DNA from: Vermamoeba vermiformis | Taxonomy: Eukaryota; Tubulinea; Echinamoebida | NCBI GenBank assembly: GCA_045837725.1 | Contig: JBEWZL010000180.1 | Coordinates: 1-32,418, forward strand | DNA: 32,418 bases | Reading direction: 5' to 3' | Part shown: in pieces, positions 1 through 10,601 of the stretch | Layout: each line of letters opens with the position of its first letter | How positions within the stretch are numbered: the stretch's first letter is position 1 | Translations under genes and position numbers: made by a program | The notes under the pieces: model-generated | Seen by the model: the letters and a program-made list of their open reading frames with translations, nothing else | Told to the model about the DNA's origin: nothing | The model's database searches: none

Positions 1-247
1 CAACCCTAACCCTAACCTTAACCCTAACCCTAACCCTAACCCTAACCCTAACCCTAACCCTAACCCTAACCCTAACCCTAACCCTAACCCTAACCCTAAC
101 CCTAACCCTAACCCTAACCCTAACCCTAACCCTAACCCTAACCCTAACCCTAACCCTAACCCTAACCCTAACCCTAACCCTAACCCTAACCCTAACCCTA
201 ACCCTAACCCTAACCCTAACCCTAACCCTAACCCTAACCCTAACCCT
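1..247. repeat. Telomere, CCCTAA/TTAGGG repeats
   Basis: About 41 tandem copies of CCCTAA run from the first base to position 247, with one variant unit (CCTTAA near 16-21). The C-rich strand reads 5' to 3' inward, which is the correct polarity for the left end of a chromosome. The array stops abruptly in the coding sequence of a peptidoglycan-binding domain, with no subtelomeric satellite between them. TTAGGG is the telomere unit of animals, most fungi and several protist groups, so it does not identify the species. Confidence 0.98.
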
Positions 248-548
248 GTTTCTGCCGACAATACCATCAGCATCCAAACCACGAGATCTTTGGAAGTTCT
301 AAATAACGCCCGTTAGCCAAAGAATAAATTTGAATATTCAATCCCAAAAAGAGATCTTGCGAAATAAAATCAAATCAGATTCTAATGCTTACTCTGACAG
401 CGCCGTCAGTTCCAGGACCAAATTGACCGTCAACAGAGATACCAGCTCCAAACTTGGTGCGGAGGAGATATTGCAAGGCACGAACTGCGTCGCCATTAGC
501 CCCTGTTCTAAGCACAGGACCAAGAGCGGCGATGGTATTAGGGCTGAG
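248..548 (-). pseudogene. Peptidoglycan-binding (PGB_1) domain gene, cut off by the telomere
   Basis: Minus-strand exons at 393-548 and 248-298 are separated by an intron (299-392) with GTAAGC and TTTAG ends. Together they encode most of a PG_binding_1 domain: LRTGANGDAVRALQYLL, then GISVDGQFGPGTDGAVR, then NFQRSRGLDADGIVG. The family is a roughly 60-residue three-helix fold that binds bacterial cell wall and is usually fused to a peptidase or lysozyme. The expected last residues are replaced by telomere repeat, so the frame stays open and would encode alternating Arg-Val to the end of the window. The 5' part is also missing: upstream of 548 the sequence is the antisense of the M15 piece, so no start codon or signal peptide can be assigned. 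The spliced frame is intact, but the gene is broken at both ends. Probable ancient bacterial origin is inferred from the family. Confidence 0.8.
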
Positions 549-593
549 CTGGTTAGAAGCTTTGGCCAATTTTCTTATCGGATCTTTCTTTAG

Positions 594-781
594 GTAACTT
601 GGCCGCAAGACCTGGTTACAGTAACCATCAAAACGGTATTGCTCTCGATCTCAACGTCGGTGGTGGTGTCTACGCTTGGTTGTCCGCTAATGCTCACAGA
701 TTCGGCTTTGTTCGCACCGTGCCCTCTGAGAACTGGCATTGGGAGTACCGTCCTGGATCCCCTCGTGCCTCTTTCACTTAA
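594..781 (+). pseudogene. M15 (VanY/D-Ala-D-Ala carboxypeptidase-like) peptidase, C-terminal exon only
   Basis: After a pyrimidine-rich acceptor (TTTCTTTAG, ending at 593) the frame reads NLAARPGYSNHQNGIALDLN, then a short linker and ENWHWEYRPG, ending in TAA at 779-781. These are the two M15B zinc motifs: His and Asp in SNHQNGIALD, and the catalytic Glu plus third zinc-ligand His in ENWHW. Family members cut D-Ala-containing cell-wall peptides; in bacterivorous protists such genes are usually digestive or lysozyme-like. About 60 residues are present, whereas the catalytic domain is normally 120-200, so the 5' exon or exons are missing. The place they should occupy holds the antiparallel peptidoglycan-binding piece. 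An AATAAA lies at 821-826. I read it as a gene remnant left by a rearrangement next to the telomere. Confidence 0.75.
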
Positions 782-982
782 GTCGATGATGGAGCTACTT
801 GTCTCTGATCTATATGTACGAATAAATGATGTTTTGTAGTTTATTCAAACCTGACTTTCTCCCGTTGTCTCCTGACTGCCGAATTGTAGATATTGATGGG
901 AGAAATGTGTATGGTGTATGGCCATTAGACCAGAGATTTTTTTCGTGTGAATAGTGATTTTAGTTTTGAATAACCAATAGAT
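782..982. other. Convergent 3' spacer
   Basis: A 201-bp gap between the M15 remnant (+) and the ETF-QO gene (-). It holds the AATAAA polyadenylation-like signal at 821-826 and AT-rich sequence. No other gene is visible. Confidence 0.6.
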
Positions 983-3923
983 TTACATTGCGCCGTAAGC
1001 AGGACCACCACCGCCTTCAGGGGTAGTGTAATCAATCAACTGACTGGGTTCTTTAATGTCGCACGTCTTGCAATGCAAACAGTTCTGTGCATTGATCTGC
1101 AAACGAGGCTTGTCACCGGTCTCAACCCACTCGTACACGCCAGCTGGGCAGTATCGTGTTTCAGGTCGCTAGAATATTCCATTAATAACGCTCACAGCTA
1201 AATAATAACAGTGTAGTACGTACATCATAAACGTTCAAATTCTTCTGAGTAAATTTCTCCAGTTCTCGGACCTTCAAGTGAGCAGGTTGATCTTCATTGT
1301 GATTGGTTCCTGTGCACTATATTAATACCATATCTTTCTAATGTCACCACAGTGCAGTTACGTACCACTGCGTGAAAGATTGGTCAACAGATCGAAGCTG
1401 ATCTTGCCGTCAGGTTTGGGATATTCAATGGGCTTGCATTCCTTAGCAGGCTTCAATCGCTCGTAGTCTTCGTGTTTGTGATGCAAGGTCCACGGTTCTC
1501 GACCGCGCATGATCATGTCTGCGCCAGAGTAGATCATGCCCGGAATAGTTCCGAGTTGGAATGCAGGGCGAATGTTACGCACTGTCAACATATCGTGGTT
1601 AGGCGTGTTGTAATATAATAGTAAGGTGTATTAATATACCTTTGTAAAGGTCGTCCCACAGCCATGATCGCTTCAACATTTCAGGATATTTGCTCAGATA
1701 CAATGGCTTGGACTTGTCAGCCTCACCAGCCTCCTTCAACGCGTTAAAAATGGCCTCAGCAGCGACCATGCCTAAATTAGGAAGGTAAGATCGATCGTAC
1801 TCGACACCGCGAATAATTTCATACCTGATTTCATGGCGTTGTGCGAGCCTTTGATCTTGGGCACGTTCAAAAATCCAGCGGCACAACCGACGAGTGCAGC
1901 ACCAGGGGCAATGAGCTTGGGAATCGATTGGTAGCCTCCTTCGTTAATTGCGCGAGCTCCGTACGAGATGCACTTGCCACCTTCGAGCAAGTTTGAAATC
2001 AACGGATGGTGCTTCCATTGCTAATAAAAACAAAAAAGCTTATCAGTAAAGCAGATTACTTTAATAAGCTAAATACACCTATTATTTAATTTTGTGCGAG
2101 ATATTTAGCACAGTTAATCGGATTAAGAACGGACACTTGGTATTTTTTCAAAAATATTATCGTGCAAAAATTGACCTGGAATGACTTACTTGGAATTCCT
2201 TATAAGGACTCAAATACGGGTTTTCATAGTCCAAACCAACGACGTAACCGATCGACAACAAATTGTTCTCCCAGTGATACAAGAACGCACCACCCCATGT
2301 CTTCATGTCGACTGGCCAGCCCAATGTGTGCATCACAGTACCTTGGTTGTGCTTCTCTGGATTAATTTCCCACACCTAGAATGGAAATCGGTCATTATAT
2401 TTCCTTTTATGGTATGCTGGAAAATATGAATTGAAATCAGATCTTTTCGACAACTTTTATCTGTATACCTAATAGGATCTATATGATAGTATGTATATGT
2501 AACTTACTTCTTTCAAACCGATGCCATAGGTTTGTGGATCTGCTCCTTCGCGCAAATTGAATTTTTGGATCAACTTCTTGGACAACGAGCCTATTAACAA
2601 GTCAACACTAATCTATATTAATACTGATATTAATGTACCTCTAGTGCCTTCAGCGAGCAATGTGATTGGTGCGTGAAGTTCTAGACCGCGTTGGAAGTTC
2701 TCGGTCGGTTTGCCGTCCTTGCCAATGCCCATGTCACCCGTAGCAACACCTTTAATCGAGCCATCTTCGTTGTACACGAACTACACGAGCAATAATAAAG
2801 TTAATAAAAATAAAATTGATAAAATAACTGCGTAGGGAATTGCGCACCTCAGAACCAGGGAAACCGGAATAAATTTCAACACCCATTTCAGTAGCTTGTT
2901 CTGCTAACCATCGGCAAAGATTGCCCAGACTATGCGATAGATTGATTAGCAATATTTCCTTTTATGGTAATTTCTATTGACGTACCTGATGATGTAATTG
3001 CCGTGGTTGGACATGTGAGGCGGTGTTGGGCAACGAAGAGCCATCTTCTTGGTCAAGAAATAGACCTTGTCATTTGTGACTGGTACGTTTAATGGAGCCT
3101 ATGATATATTAATATTAATCGGACTAATCACCGCTAAGCGAAACTCGAATTATTTGGATCCGTTACAAAAACGAATTTAAATTTCAGAATAATATTTCGA
3201 GCTTATATTCTATGTACTTACGCCACGGTCCTTCCAATCAGGGAATAATTCGTTCAAAGCGCGAGGTTCGAGTACTGCACCGGACAAGATGTGGTTTCCG
3301 ACTTCAGCACCCTTCTCCAACAAACAGACGCGCAAGTCCTTGCCGTGGTCTTTGCCTAATTGTTTCAATCGAATTGCGGCTGAAAGGCCTGCTGGACCAC
3401 CGCCTAATAAAAAGATTATCTGTTAGTGGATCTGGAAATCAAACGTTTTTCTGGAGAAATTTACGGCAGATCCATGGTGTTGTTAAGTAAATGGATCCGA
3501 TAAAGTATTAAGTTGAGGCATATTAAGGATAATATTTAAATAATAGTATTAGTTGCGAATGTAATAGACGCGGGAAACGGACATTGCAAAAAGAAAAATA
3601 ATTGCAAAAAGATTTTCAATTATTTAAAGGCCTTACACTACAAGCATACAAAAATATAACATGACTCTTATTAAATTAAATTTTAGAGAATTTTTGAAGT
3701 CCAATATTTTTGTTAACTCACCAACAATGACTACATCCGCATTATCAGTGTCTCTAGGCGCATTTAATATTGCCTTTTCTTCTTCAGTGAGGTTGCTGGT
3801 CTGTGAAGCTTGACGACGTGCAGTAAGCGAGAAAGATCTGCTTGACGCGCCTGTCCACAGAATAGGGCCGAATCTGGATCTCTTCGAGACTAATCTCGTA
3901 GCGCACTTAATTGATTGTAACAT
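983..3923 (-). CDS. ETFDH: Electron transfer flavoprotein-ubiquinone oxidoreductase, mitochondrial
   Basis: It passes electrons from reduced ETF (fatty-acid and amino-acid oxidation) through FAD and a 4Fe-4S cluster to ubiquinone, at the mitochondrial inner membrane. Twelve exons: 3722-3923, 3222-3403, 2986-3098, 2848-2929, 2639-2780, 2508-2590, 2190-2375, 1825-2020, 1640-1771, 1366-1581, 1224-1309, 983-1168, summing to 1806 nt (601 residues; the human protein has 617). The chosen ATG at 3921-3923 gives a basic, Ser/Arg-rich presequence ([18 protein letters not shown]). Next come the FAD dinucleotide motif [13 protein letters not shown] near residue 65, WKHHP and [12 protein letters not shown] blocks, and C-terminal CPAGVYEW and [15 protein letters not shown] with the four cluster cysteines. 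It ends [10 protein letters not shown]. An in-frame upstream ATG near 4061 would only lengthen the presequence. The first intron (318 bp) is the longest; the intron at 2781-2847 carries a 17-mer shared with two other introns. Confidence 0.96.
2807..2825. repeat. 17-bp intron motif, copy 1 of 3
   Basis: AATAAAATTGATAAAAT lies in the fifth intron of the ETF-QO gene. Identical copies sit in the two introns listed below near 23788 and 25270. All three are in minus-strand genes about 20 nt downstream of the donor site. Confidence 0.6.
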
Positions 3924-4140
3924 ATTATATATTGCGCTAGTTGTGGCGTTGAAGTTCGTTAAAAAAAAATTAATGAACGAAGAGACAAAAGATCGTTTTG
4001 ACAAAGTCGCACCAGGTCGCATTACTCTTTCATTGTTCTTTAATAATAATAATAGAACCAATTTATAGACAATTTATTACATGAATGTAACAATTAGATA
4101 CCGCCAAAGGCTATTTCGACAGAGATCGTGATCGGTTACT

Positions 4141-4737
4141 TTACAATTTAGCCTTAGGAGCCTTCCACTCGCGCCATTTGGGCACCAATTTGTCTAATTG
4201 CTTAATATAAGCCTTCATAGCGTCTTCTTTGCTCATGTTACCCAACTTGTTCCATACATCCCTAACAAAATTGCGTAAACAAATAATTTTCGTCGATTAT
4301 GCATAATAATACGTGATTAATATGTTAATAAATCTCGTGCTACATATCCAAACTGTAACATGGATCCGCTATGGAAAATAACGCACATTTGATTAGATCA
4401 AAGGTATTTTGAAACACAAATCAATAATAAATAATTCTAAAATGTCAATAATACTATGCATAATATATTATTAATTACCACTTGGCTCTAGCGATCATAT
4501 TCAATCGGCTAGGTTGTTTTTCGTTGACTTTGCCAGTTGTTCCTTGCTTGAAATAAGCATAGAAGTTCAATTTCATATCATTGGTAATATTGTCAATTGG
4601 GGGGCCTATAATAAATTATTATTATACGATTAGCCAAGGTCTGCGACAAGATCCCACAGTAGATCTTGTCATCTTAACGTTTTGCGCGTACCTTCTTTGA
4701 CGTAATTAACGGCGTTTTCAAATTCTTCTTTAGACAT
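4141..4737 (-). CDS. Acyl-CoA-binding protein (ACBP)
   Basis: A small cytosolic carrier that binds long-chain acyl-CoA and supplies it to lipid metabolism. Three exons (4692-4737, 4479-4605, 4141-4261) sum to 294 nt, 97 residues. It starts MSKEEFENAVNYVKEG, continues LNFYAYFKQGTTGKVN with the family Tyr-x-x-Phe-Lys-Gln segment, then [22 protein letters not shown], the most conserved ACBP stretch. The C-terminus is slightly extended (KWREWKAPKAKL). It lies in the same direction as ETFDH, 217 bp upstream of that gene's start; both serve fatty-acid use, though eukaryotic neighbours need not be co-regulated. Length and motifs are normal and nothing is missing. Confidence 0.95.
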
Positions 4738-4825
4738 TATTGTATTTCGTGGACTAAATGCAACAAAAGCAAGAGAATCGCAAACAAATTTTTATTATTT
4801 TGTTCTGTTTGAAGCTTTACCGACT

Positions 4826-6553
4826 TTATTGGTGATGAGCGCACTTAGGTACACGATCGTGTATGTACTTTCGAATTTTTGAAAAGGAATTAGCAAGCCT
4901 ACAAATGTTCTTTTCGTCCCACGGACATCCGTTTTCGTGCGCGTAATTCAAGCACTCAAACTGTCCCATAAGTGTTGCTACAGCACACACTGCTTTGTCC
5001 CATTCAGCTCCGTTCTCGTGTGCATATTTAAGGCACTCAATATTTCCACGTTTAGCAGCTTTGTAACAACTATTCTGCCAAGGACATCCTCGTTCATGCA
5101 CGTATTTTAAGCAGTCCACATTACCGCTTTTTACAGCCAATGGGCACAAGTGTTTAGCATTCCAAGGACAACCATTATCATACGCGTACTTAAGGCAATC
5201 AATGTGCCCGTACTTAACTGCTGAAAAAGTCGTGCCAGTATCCCACGGAGCTCCATTTTCATGAGCATATTTCAGTACTTCTAAGTGACCACCTATTGCT
5301 GCAAATGTGCACGCTTCACCCCAGCCACAACCATTTTCATGTGCGTACTTCAAACACGTGAGCTGGTTCTTTTTTGCAGCGTAAGTGCACACATCTGAAG
5401 ACCATGCACAACCATTGGTATGCGCGTAGATCAAGCAGTCCAAGTGGCCATTTTCTGCTGCCATTGTGCACGTAGAATTGTTCCATTCGCAGCCGCGTTC
5501 ATGCACGTACTTGAGCAATTCCAAATTGCCTTGAGCAGCAAGTCCAGCGGTCGTGTCGGCATCCCATGGACAGCCATTCTGTTGTGCATAAAACAAACAC
5601 TCGTAATGTCCATTTTTCGCCGCTTCAGCGCACGTAAGAGCGTCCCAAGTACAGCCGTTTTCGTGAGCGTACTTGAGACACTCAAGTTGCCCTTGAGAAG
5701 CAGCTTTTGCGCACGTTTGAGCTGTCCATTGAGATCCAGGCTGTTCATGAATGTATTTCAAGCACAAGAGGTGCCCACCTTCGGCAGCGTACGAACAACA
5801 AAAAGCTGAACTCCATTCCGCTCCGTGTTCGTGTGCGTACTTTAAACAGTCCAAGTTACCTCTTTTTGTTGCTGCGCCACATACATCTCTGATCTTTTCC
5901 CACTTGCAGTCATTCTCGTGTGCGTATTTGAGGCAGGAAAGGTGCCCGTTCTCGGCTGCGTATAGTAATGTAAACGGATCCCATTTTGCCCCATTTTCAC
6001 GCGCAAATTTCAAGCATTCTAACTGCCCATTCATGCTTGCTATGCCAGTTACATATGAATTAACGGGTTGTTTTTTGTCGTGTGAGTAAGTGAGGCAGTT
6101 CATAAATCCGTTCCATGCAAAGTACGCGTGAAAGTTGTAGCGCGAGACTTTGTGTCCGACCAGTCCAAGCGACTGCTTAATTTTGTGGCAGCACGCGTGA
6201 AGCTGTTTTGAAACTGATGAAGGGAAAGCTAGTTTGACAAACTGCAGATCAAACACTTCGACGTAAGCGTTAGGAAGATCCTCAGTTTTGATAAGCTGTT
6301 GCAAAATAACGCCCCAAACGTCCGTTGGTAGTGAAATTGGATCTATCTATATTAAGCGTTATTAAAGGTCTTGGTAAAAGTTCAATTTTAGTTATTTCAA
6401 AAAAATTCAATTATTAATTTATCGCTCTACACGTGTAATTATGATATTTGTGGTTCGCTTATATTGTTAGAAAGCAATATTACAATTAAATTTCGTGTCT
6501 CTTTCCAAAATTCTTACCTGCGTCTGCATCCTATTGTCTGATACTAGTTCCAT
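4826..6553 (-). CDS. F-box-like protein with about fifteen ankyrin-like repeats
   Basis: Two exons (6518-6553 and 4826-6346) give 518 residues. The large exon has no ATG near its 5' end, so the start is placed in the small upstream exon (MELVSDNRMQTQ) joined through GTAAGA and ATATAG. After the join, residues 13-40 read IDPISLPTDVWGVILQQLIK, the typical opening of an F-box. From about residue 80 to the end there are repeats of roughly 26 residues with the pattern CLKYAHENGCxW...T...AAxxGHLE. These are ankyrin-superfamily repeats shorter than the classic 33. Proteins of this exact style are common in amoebae, oomycetes and nucleocytoplasmic large DNA viruses. F-box plus repeats suggests a substrate adaptor of an SCF ubiquitin ligase; the substrate is unknown. 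The intron favours a resident host gene. The TAA stop is at 4826-4828. Confidence 0.85.
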
Positions 6554-6692
6554 TAACCTAATAATAATAAGAAAATATTGTTGTTACACAAAGCCAATAA
6601 TTGAATGGCTCGTTCAGTGTGTTGTTTGCATTTGATCTGTCTGCATTTTTAAAAACAACCGGCGAGGAACACCAACACCATCGACACTCACC

Positions 6693-7591
6693 ATGGCCAA
6701 AACATTAGATAAATTAAGCGCTGGCAATAATTTGACAAAGGAAGATTGCGCTCTATTCGTGCAGCAGGTAAAGTCAGAAATATCTTGCAGATCGAGCACC
6801 ACCAAATGAATCGGATTATTTGATTATTAATTTAAATATTATACTAACAATAATTTATTGACTGTGTTAGGCAAGAGAATTGGCAGGTACTACGGGGATA
6901 GAAATTTTTATTTTGCTGACTAGACGAGGTAATGTCAAGACATATTCGACAGAAGGGTACGGCCATCAATATTCTATTATTATTTTACTATTTTTTTTAG
7001 TTACGAAATTATTAATAAACGCAAAACTTTACAGATTCTCGCCGCTGATTGACGAGGGTCCTGGGCGAATGCTGATTGTCAAAGTATTGCGTGAAAATTA
7101 TAGACCTAAGCAAGGTAATGCACATTGATCGTAGTTTTAATTTGAAACACGCTTTAATGCGCACTTTTGTATCGTAGCACCTGAAGAAGCAGAAGAAAAC
7201 ACTACCGAAGATAATTTAGAAGAGAATTTTACCTTGATTGAAGACCACAAAGTCAGGCATGAAACATTTACTGCTACATTCAATGCTTTGCGCGAAGCTG
7301 TACGTATTTTTGGATTCCGGGAGTAGATCAGTACACTCGCTAACTTCTATTGCAGCTGATATCTAAAACTAGACCAAGTAATACATTTGGCGAAGAAGGT
7401 CTACTCATAGTTGCAACACCGTCTCATAAAGTATTGACCTGGTCGAGTCCTGGATTCGATCACTTAACCAAGACAGCGGTAAGTCCCGGGATTTTTTGCG
7501 CAGTACAAAATATAACTATCGTTCGTAGGATGGTCAAAAGATCTTATCGTCGTTGCTCAGTCAAAATTTCAGCGACGAAAATGCGAAATAA
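6693..7591 (+). CDS. Unrecognised 182-residue protein, internally duplicated, faint MADS/SRF-like resemblance
   Basis: Six exons (6693-6767, 6871-6956, 7035-7114, 7178-7299, 7356-7478, 7529-7591) sum to 549 nt, 182 residues. It starts MAKTLDKLSAGNNLTKEDCA. Residues 36-76 and 136-176 align without gaps over 41 positions with about 11 identities, sharing Thr, Val-x-Thr, Gly-Phe, Leu, Gly and an Asn-aromatic end. An acidic linker (residues 81-107) separates them. The first unit, ARELAGTTGIEIFILLTRRG followed by NVKTYSTEGFSPLI, recalls the second half of a MADS box (AFELSTLTG then VYTFAT then LQPMI). The basic DNA-binding half is absent. No function is assigned; a dimerising fold is only an inference. 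The start lies 139 bp from the divergently transcribed F-box/ankyrin-like gene, so the two may share a promoter. Confidence 0.75.
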
Positions 7592-7952
7592 AGTTCTGCT
7601 TCTCGAAGAAACTGCGTGCCCATTTAATCAACCAAAGTACTTTGGCACCGTGTATTAACAAATGTTTTCGGTTCGTTTTTGCTCGGAACTCTCCGAGTTC
7701 TGCTGCAAGCGTGCTAAGGTGTGCGAGTTGAAACTAACGAGATCTCAAGTTCGAATCACACCGTTAATCCAATAGCGATACCCTTAGTTAGTTATCGGGA
7801 TATCCGAACGCTTTCCGTATGTAATGTGCGGGTCTATGCGTTCCGGTCCGAAAAAACGGCAATTTTTCTGGCGATGGCCCTAAAAATTCACAGCTTGCAT
7901 TTTGCGATTGTTTTTTTGTTTGCCCAAGAGACACCCACCACTCACCAATACA
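7592..7952. other. Intergenic spacer with CBS promoter region; tRNA-like scrap
   Basis: 361 bp between two plus-strand genes. I see no gene here. A perfect 6-bp hairpin (CTCGGA and TCCGAG around ACTC) lies near 7682-7697. Further on, TTCGAATC and TTGAAA resemble parts of a tRNA-Ser, but stems do not form. The last 60 bp before the CBS start are T-rich, then CA-rich, as expected of a leader. Confidence 0.5.
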
Positions 7953-10601
7953 ATGGCCGATACTACTTATACTGATGGTCCCCAAAAGTGCACTTGGCAC
8001 TTGGGCACGACTGAGAAGTCACCTCACATTCACACCAGGTAAACAAACGGAACACGCCATCTTCGATCGTGATCGTTATTAATCCCTCGTTTGACGCTTG
8101 TAGACCCATCCGCAATAAGATCTACAACAGCATCTTGGAGCATATTGGTAATACTCCTATCGTTCGTTTGGAGCGTCTTATGAAGAAGGAAGGATTGAAA
8201 TGCGAACTCTGTAAGCTTTATTTGAGCTCATACGCGTGTAATAATTATTGTTATAATTAACAAATATTATTTCAGTGGCTAAGTGCGAGTTTTTCAATGC
8301 TGGTGGCTCTTTGAAGGACAGAATCGGCTTGCGTATGGTTGAAGATGCCGAAAAAACTGGCCGTATTAAGGCTGGCGATATTTTGATTGAACCTACTTCT
8401 GGCAACACTGGTAAGATAATAATCGCAACCATTACTTTGAACATACTTTTACCAAGCAAATCAGATTTTCAGAAATTCAGTTCTCGCTTTATTCTGAACC
8501 CTGCTTCACTCTGTTTGTAATTAATATGTTGCATGAAAAATTTAGCACGAGCGATCGCTTAATATTGATTTTGGATCGGTTGTATTAACCGGATCTCAGG
8601 TATTGGTTTGGCTTTGTCCGCAGCCATTAAGGGCTACAGAATGATCATCACTTTGCCCGAGAAGATGTCGAAAGAAAAGGTGAGTTAATTTCAGAATACT
8701 ATTGAATAACTGCTAATTATTGCGATCCAAACAATCGTATCCGTTGGTGAATTACCTTCAGAAAAAATTGTGTTACGATTTATCATAGCATGATACTTAA
8801 ATATCATAGTCACGAAGTTCCACGAGCTATTAGGATCTATGAATTTTCTATTTAACTTTCATGGAACCTGCGCGAACCTTCGTTTCGGCACTAAAAATAC
8901 CTGGATCTAGAATAACATTTGTCTAATTATTTCCAAATATAGGTCGATATCTTGAAGGCTCTTGGTGCTGAAATCATTCGTACTCCTACTGAAGCTGCTT
9001 GGGACTCACCGGAATCTCACATTGGTGTTGCTCGCCGCTTGAACAAGGAGTTGGCCAACTCTCACATTTTGGATCAAGTACGTATCTGTAATAATTGTAA
9101 TAAGATCACTACAACAGCACATTGTTGGGTTTAGTTGCCGTTGCGCAAAATTTTCTTTGAATCTGACTTTCCTTTTTAGTACAAAAATCCGTCCAACCCG
9201 TTGGCTCACTACGACGGTACCGCCGAAGAATTGATTGAACAGTGCGACGGCAAGATCGATTACGTCGTTGTTGCCGCTGGTACTGGTGGTGCTTTGACTG
9301 GTTTGGCTCGCAAACTCAAGGAGAAGATCCCCAACGTTAAGGCAAGTCTCGATTATAGAATCAGATCTAATTGAGACAAATTCATATTTTGCAAATGGTT
9401 AACCCCTTTTGGGCTGTTTAAGCGTTGTTTGCGGAGCAGTGTATTAACAGAGACGTCGTTTTTAGATTATTGGTGTCGACCCTAAGGGCTCCATTTTGGC
9501 TCAACCCGAAGAGCTCAACGCCGAAGGTATTCACAGCTACGCCGTTGAAGGTATCGGCTACGACTTTATTCCCACCGTTCTCGACCGCAGCTTGTGCGAC
9601 AAGTGGATCAAGAGTGACGACAACGAGTCCTTCACCATGTCTCGCCGTTTGATCAAGGAAGAAGGTTTGTTGTGCGGTGGTTCTTCTGGCTCCGTCGTCT
9701 GGGCTGCTTTGCAAGTTGCCAAGACCCTCCCTGAAGGTACGCACTGACATCCATTCAAAGCGTGATCTTGTAGGTCTAACGGTGTTTGTCGTGCAGGTGC
9801 TCGCGTTGTTTGCATTCTTCCCGACTCCATCAGAAACTACATGAGCAAGTTCCTCGATGACGACTGGATGTGGGAGAAGGGTTTCTTCCAATCCTCCGAA
9901 GAAGAGAAGGCCGCTGAGCCCTGGAGAACCAGACTCGTTGCTGACCTCCACTTGCAATCCCCTTACACCATCGTGCCTAACTGCAGCTGCAAGAATGCTA
10001 TTGCCATCATGGCCGAGCACGTAAGTCCTACCATTAATGACTATGATCGGAGGCACTGAGTACTAACTGCGGTGGCACTAGGGTTTTGATCAATTGCCCG
10101 TCGTTGACGAGAAGACTGGTGAGATCTTGGGTACCGTCACTGAAGGCAACTTGACCTCGCACATTGTCAACAAGCGCGTCACACCTGATGACGAAGTCTC
10201 CAAGGTCTTGTACAAGAAATTCAAGTTGGTAAGTAATTCTTGCATGCACTTGTGTTCTCTTCTCCAAGTCATCTTTTAAAGCAATGAACGAATCATATCA
10301 TGAGTTTATTGCGTCGGAGGATGACGATATATTTTAATACTACAATACTGCATAATTTGGAGTTTCGATACAAGAGCTAACGTGGATGTAGGTCACTTTG
10401 AACACCACCCTCGAAGAGTTGTCCAAGATTTTCGACAAGGAGCCTTTCGCTTTGGTCGTCGCCACTCAAAAGTGCTTCTCATCGACCGGCGTTGCCTCTG
10501 AGAAGAAGGTTATCACTGGTGTTGCCACTCGTTTGGATCTTGTTCGTTACATCACCACTAGCTCTTCGAACACTCCTGTCACTCCTAAGGCCCACAATTA
10601 A
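7953..10601 (+). CDS. CBS: Cystathionine beta-synthase, heme-containing type
   Basis: It condenses serine and homocysteine to cystathionine using PLP (transsulfuration). Ten exons: 7953-8038, 8104-8210, 8276-8410, 8600-8679, 8943-9077, 9180-9341, 9466-9736, 9797-10020, 10082-10228, 10392-10601, 1557 nt, 518 residues. The N-terminus has KCTWHLG...SPHIHT: Cys13 and His25 are spaced as Cys52 and His65, the heme ligands of the human enzyme. The PLP lysine is Lys78 in [17 protein letters not shown] binds phosphate and homocysteine region. GTGG and [13 protein letters not shown] follow, then [10 protein letters not shown]. Two CBS (Bateman) domains occupy about residues 375-510. The sixth intron begins AAG|GCAAGT, a GC-AG intron. 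Codon use in the exons is C-rich at third positions compared with neighbours, fitting high expression. An AATAAA lies at 10615-10620. Confidence 0.96.

Noticed and set aside
330-593. 87-codon plus-strand frame next to the telomere
   Set aside because: It is the antisense of the peptidoglycan-binding exon, which has clear family motifs on the minus strand.
3212-3490. 92-codon plus-strand frame
   Set aside because: Antisense of the FAD-binding exon of ETF-QO plus part of its intron.
5420-6089. Several plus-strand frames of 60-130 codons
   Set aside because: They are the opposite strand of the regular ankyrin-like repeat array; repeats create long antisense frames.
7680-7765. tRNA-Ser-like sequence with TTGAAA and TTCGAATC blocks
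   Set aside because: Anticodon and T stems do not pair and no acceptor stem fits at tRNA distance. GGTGTG and CACACC pair but enclose only about 40 nt.
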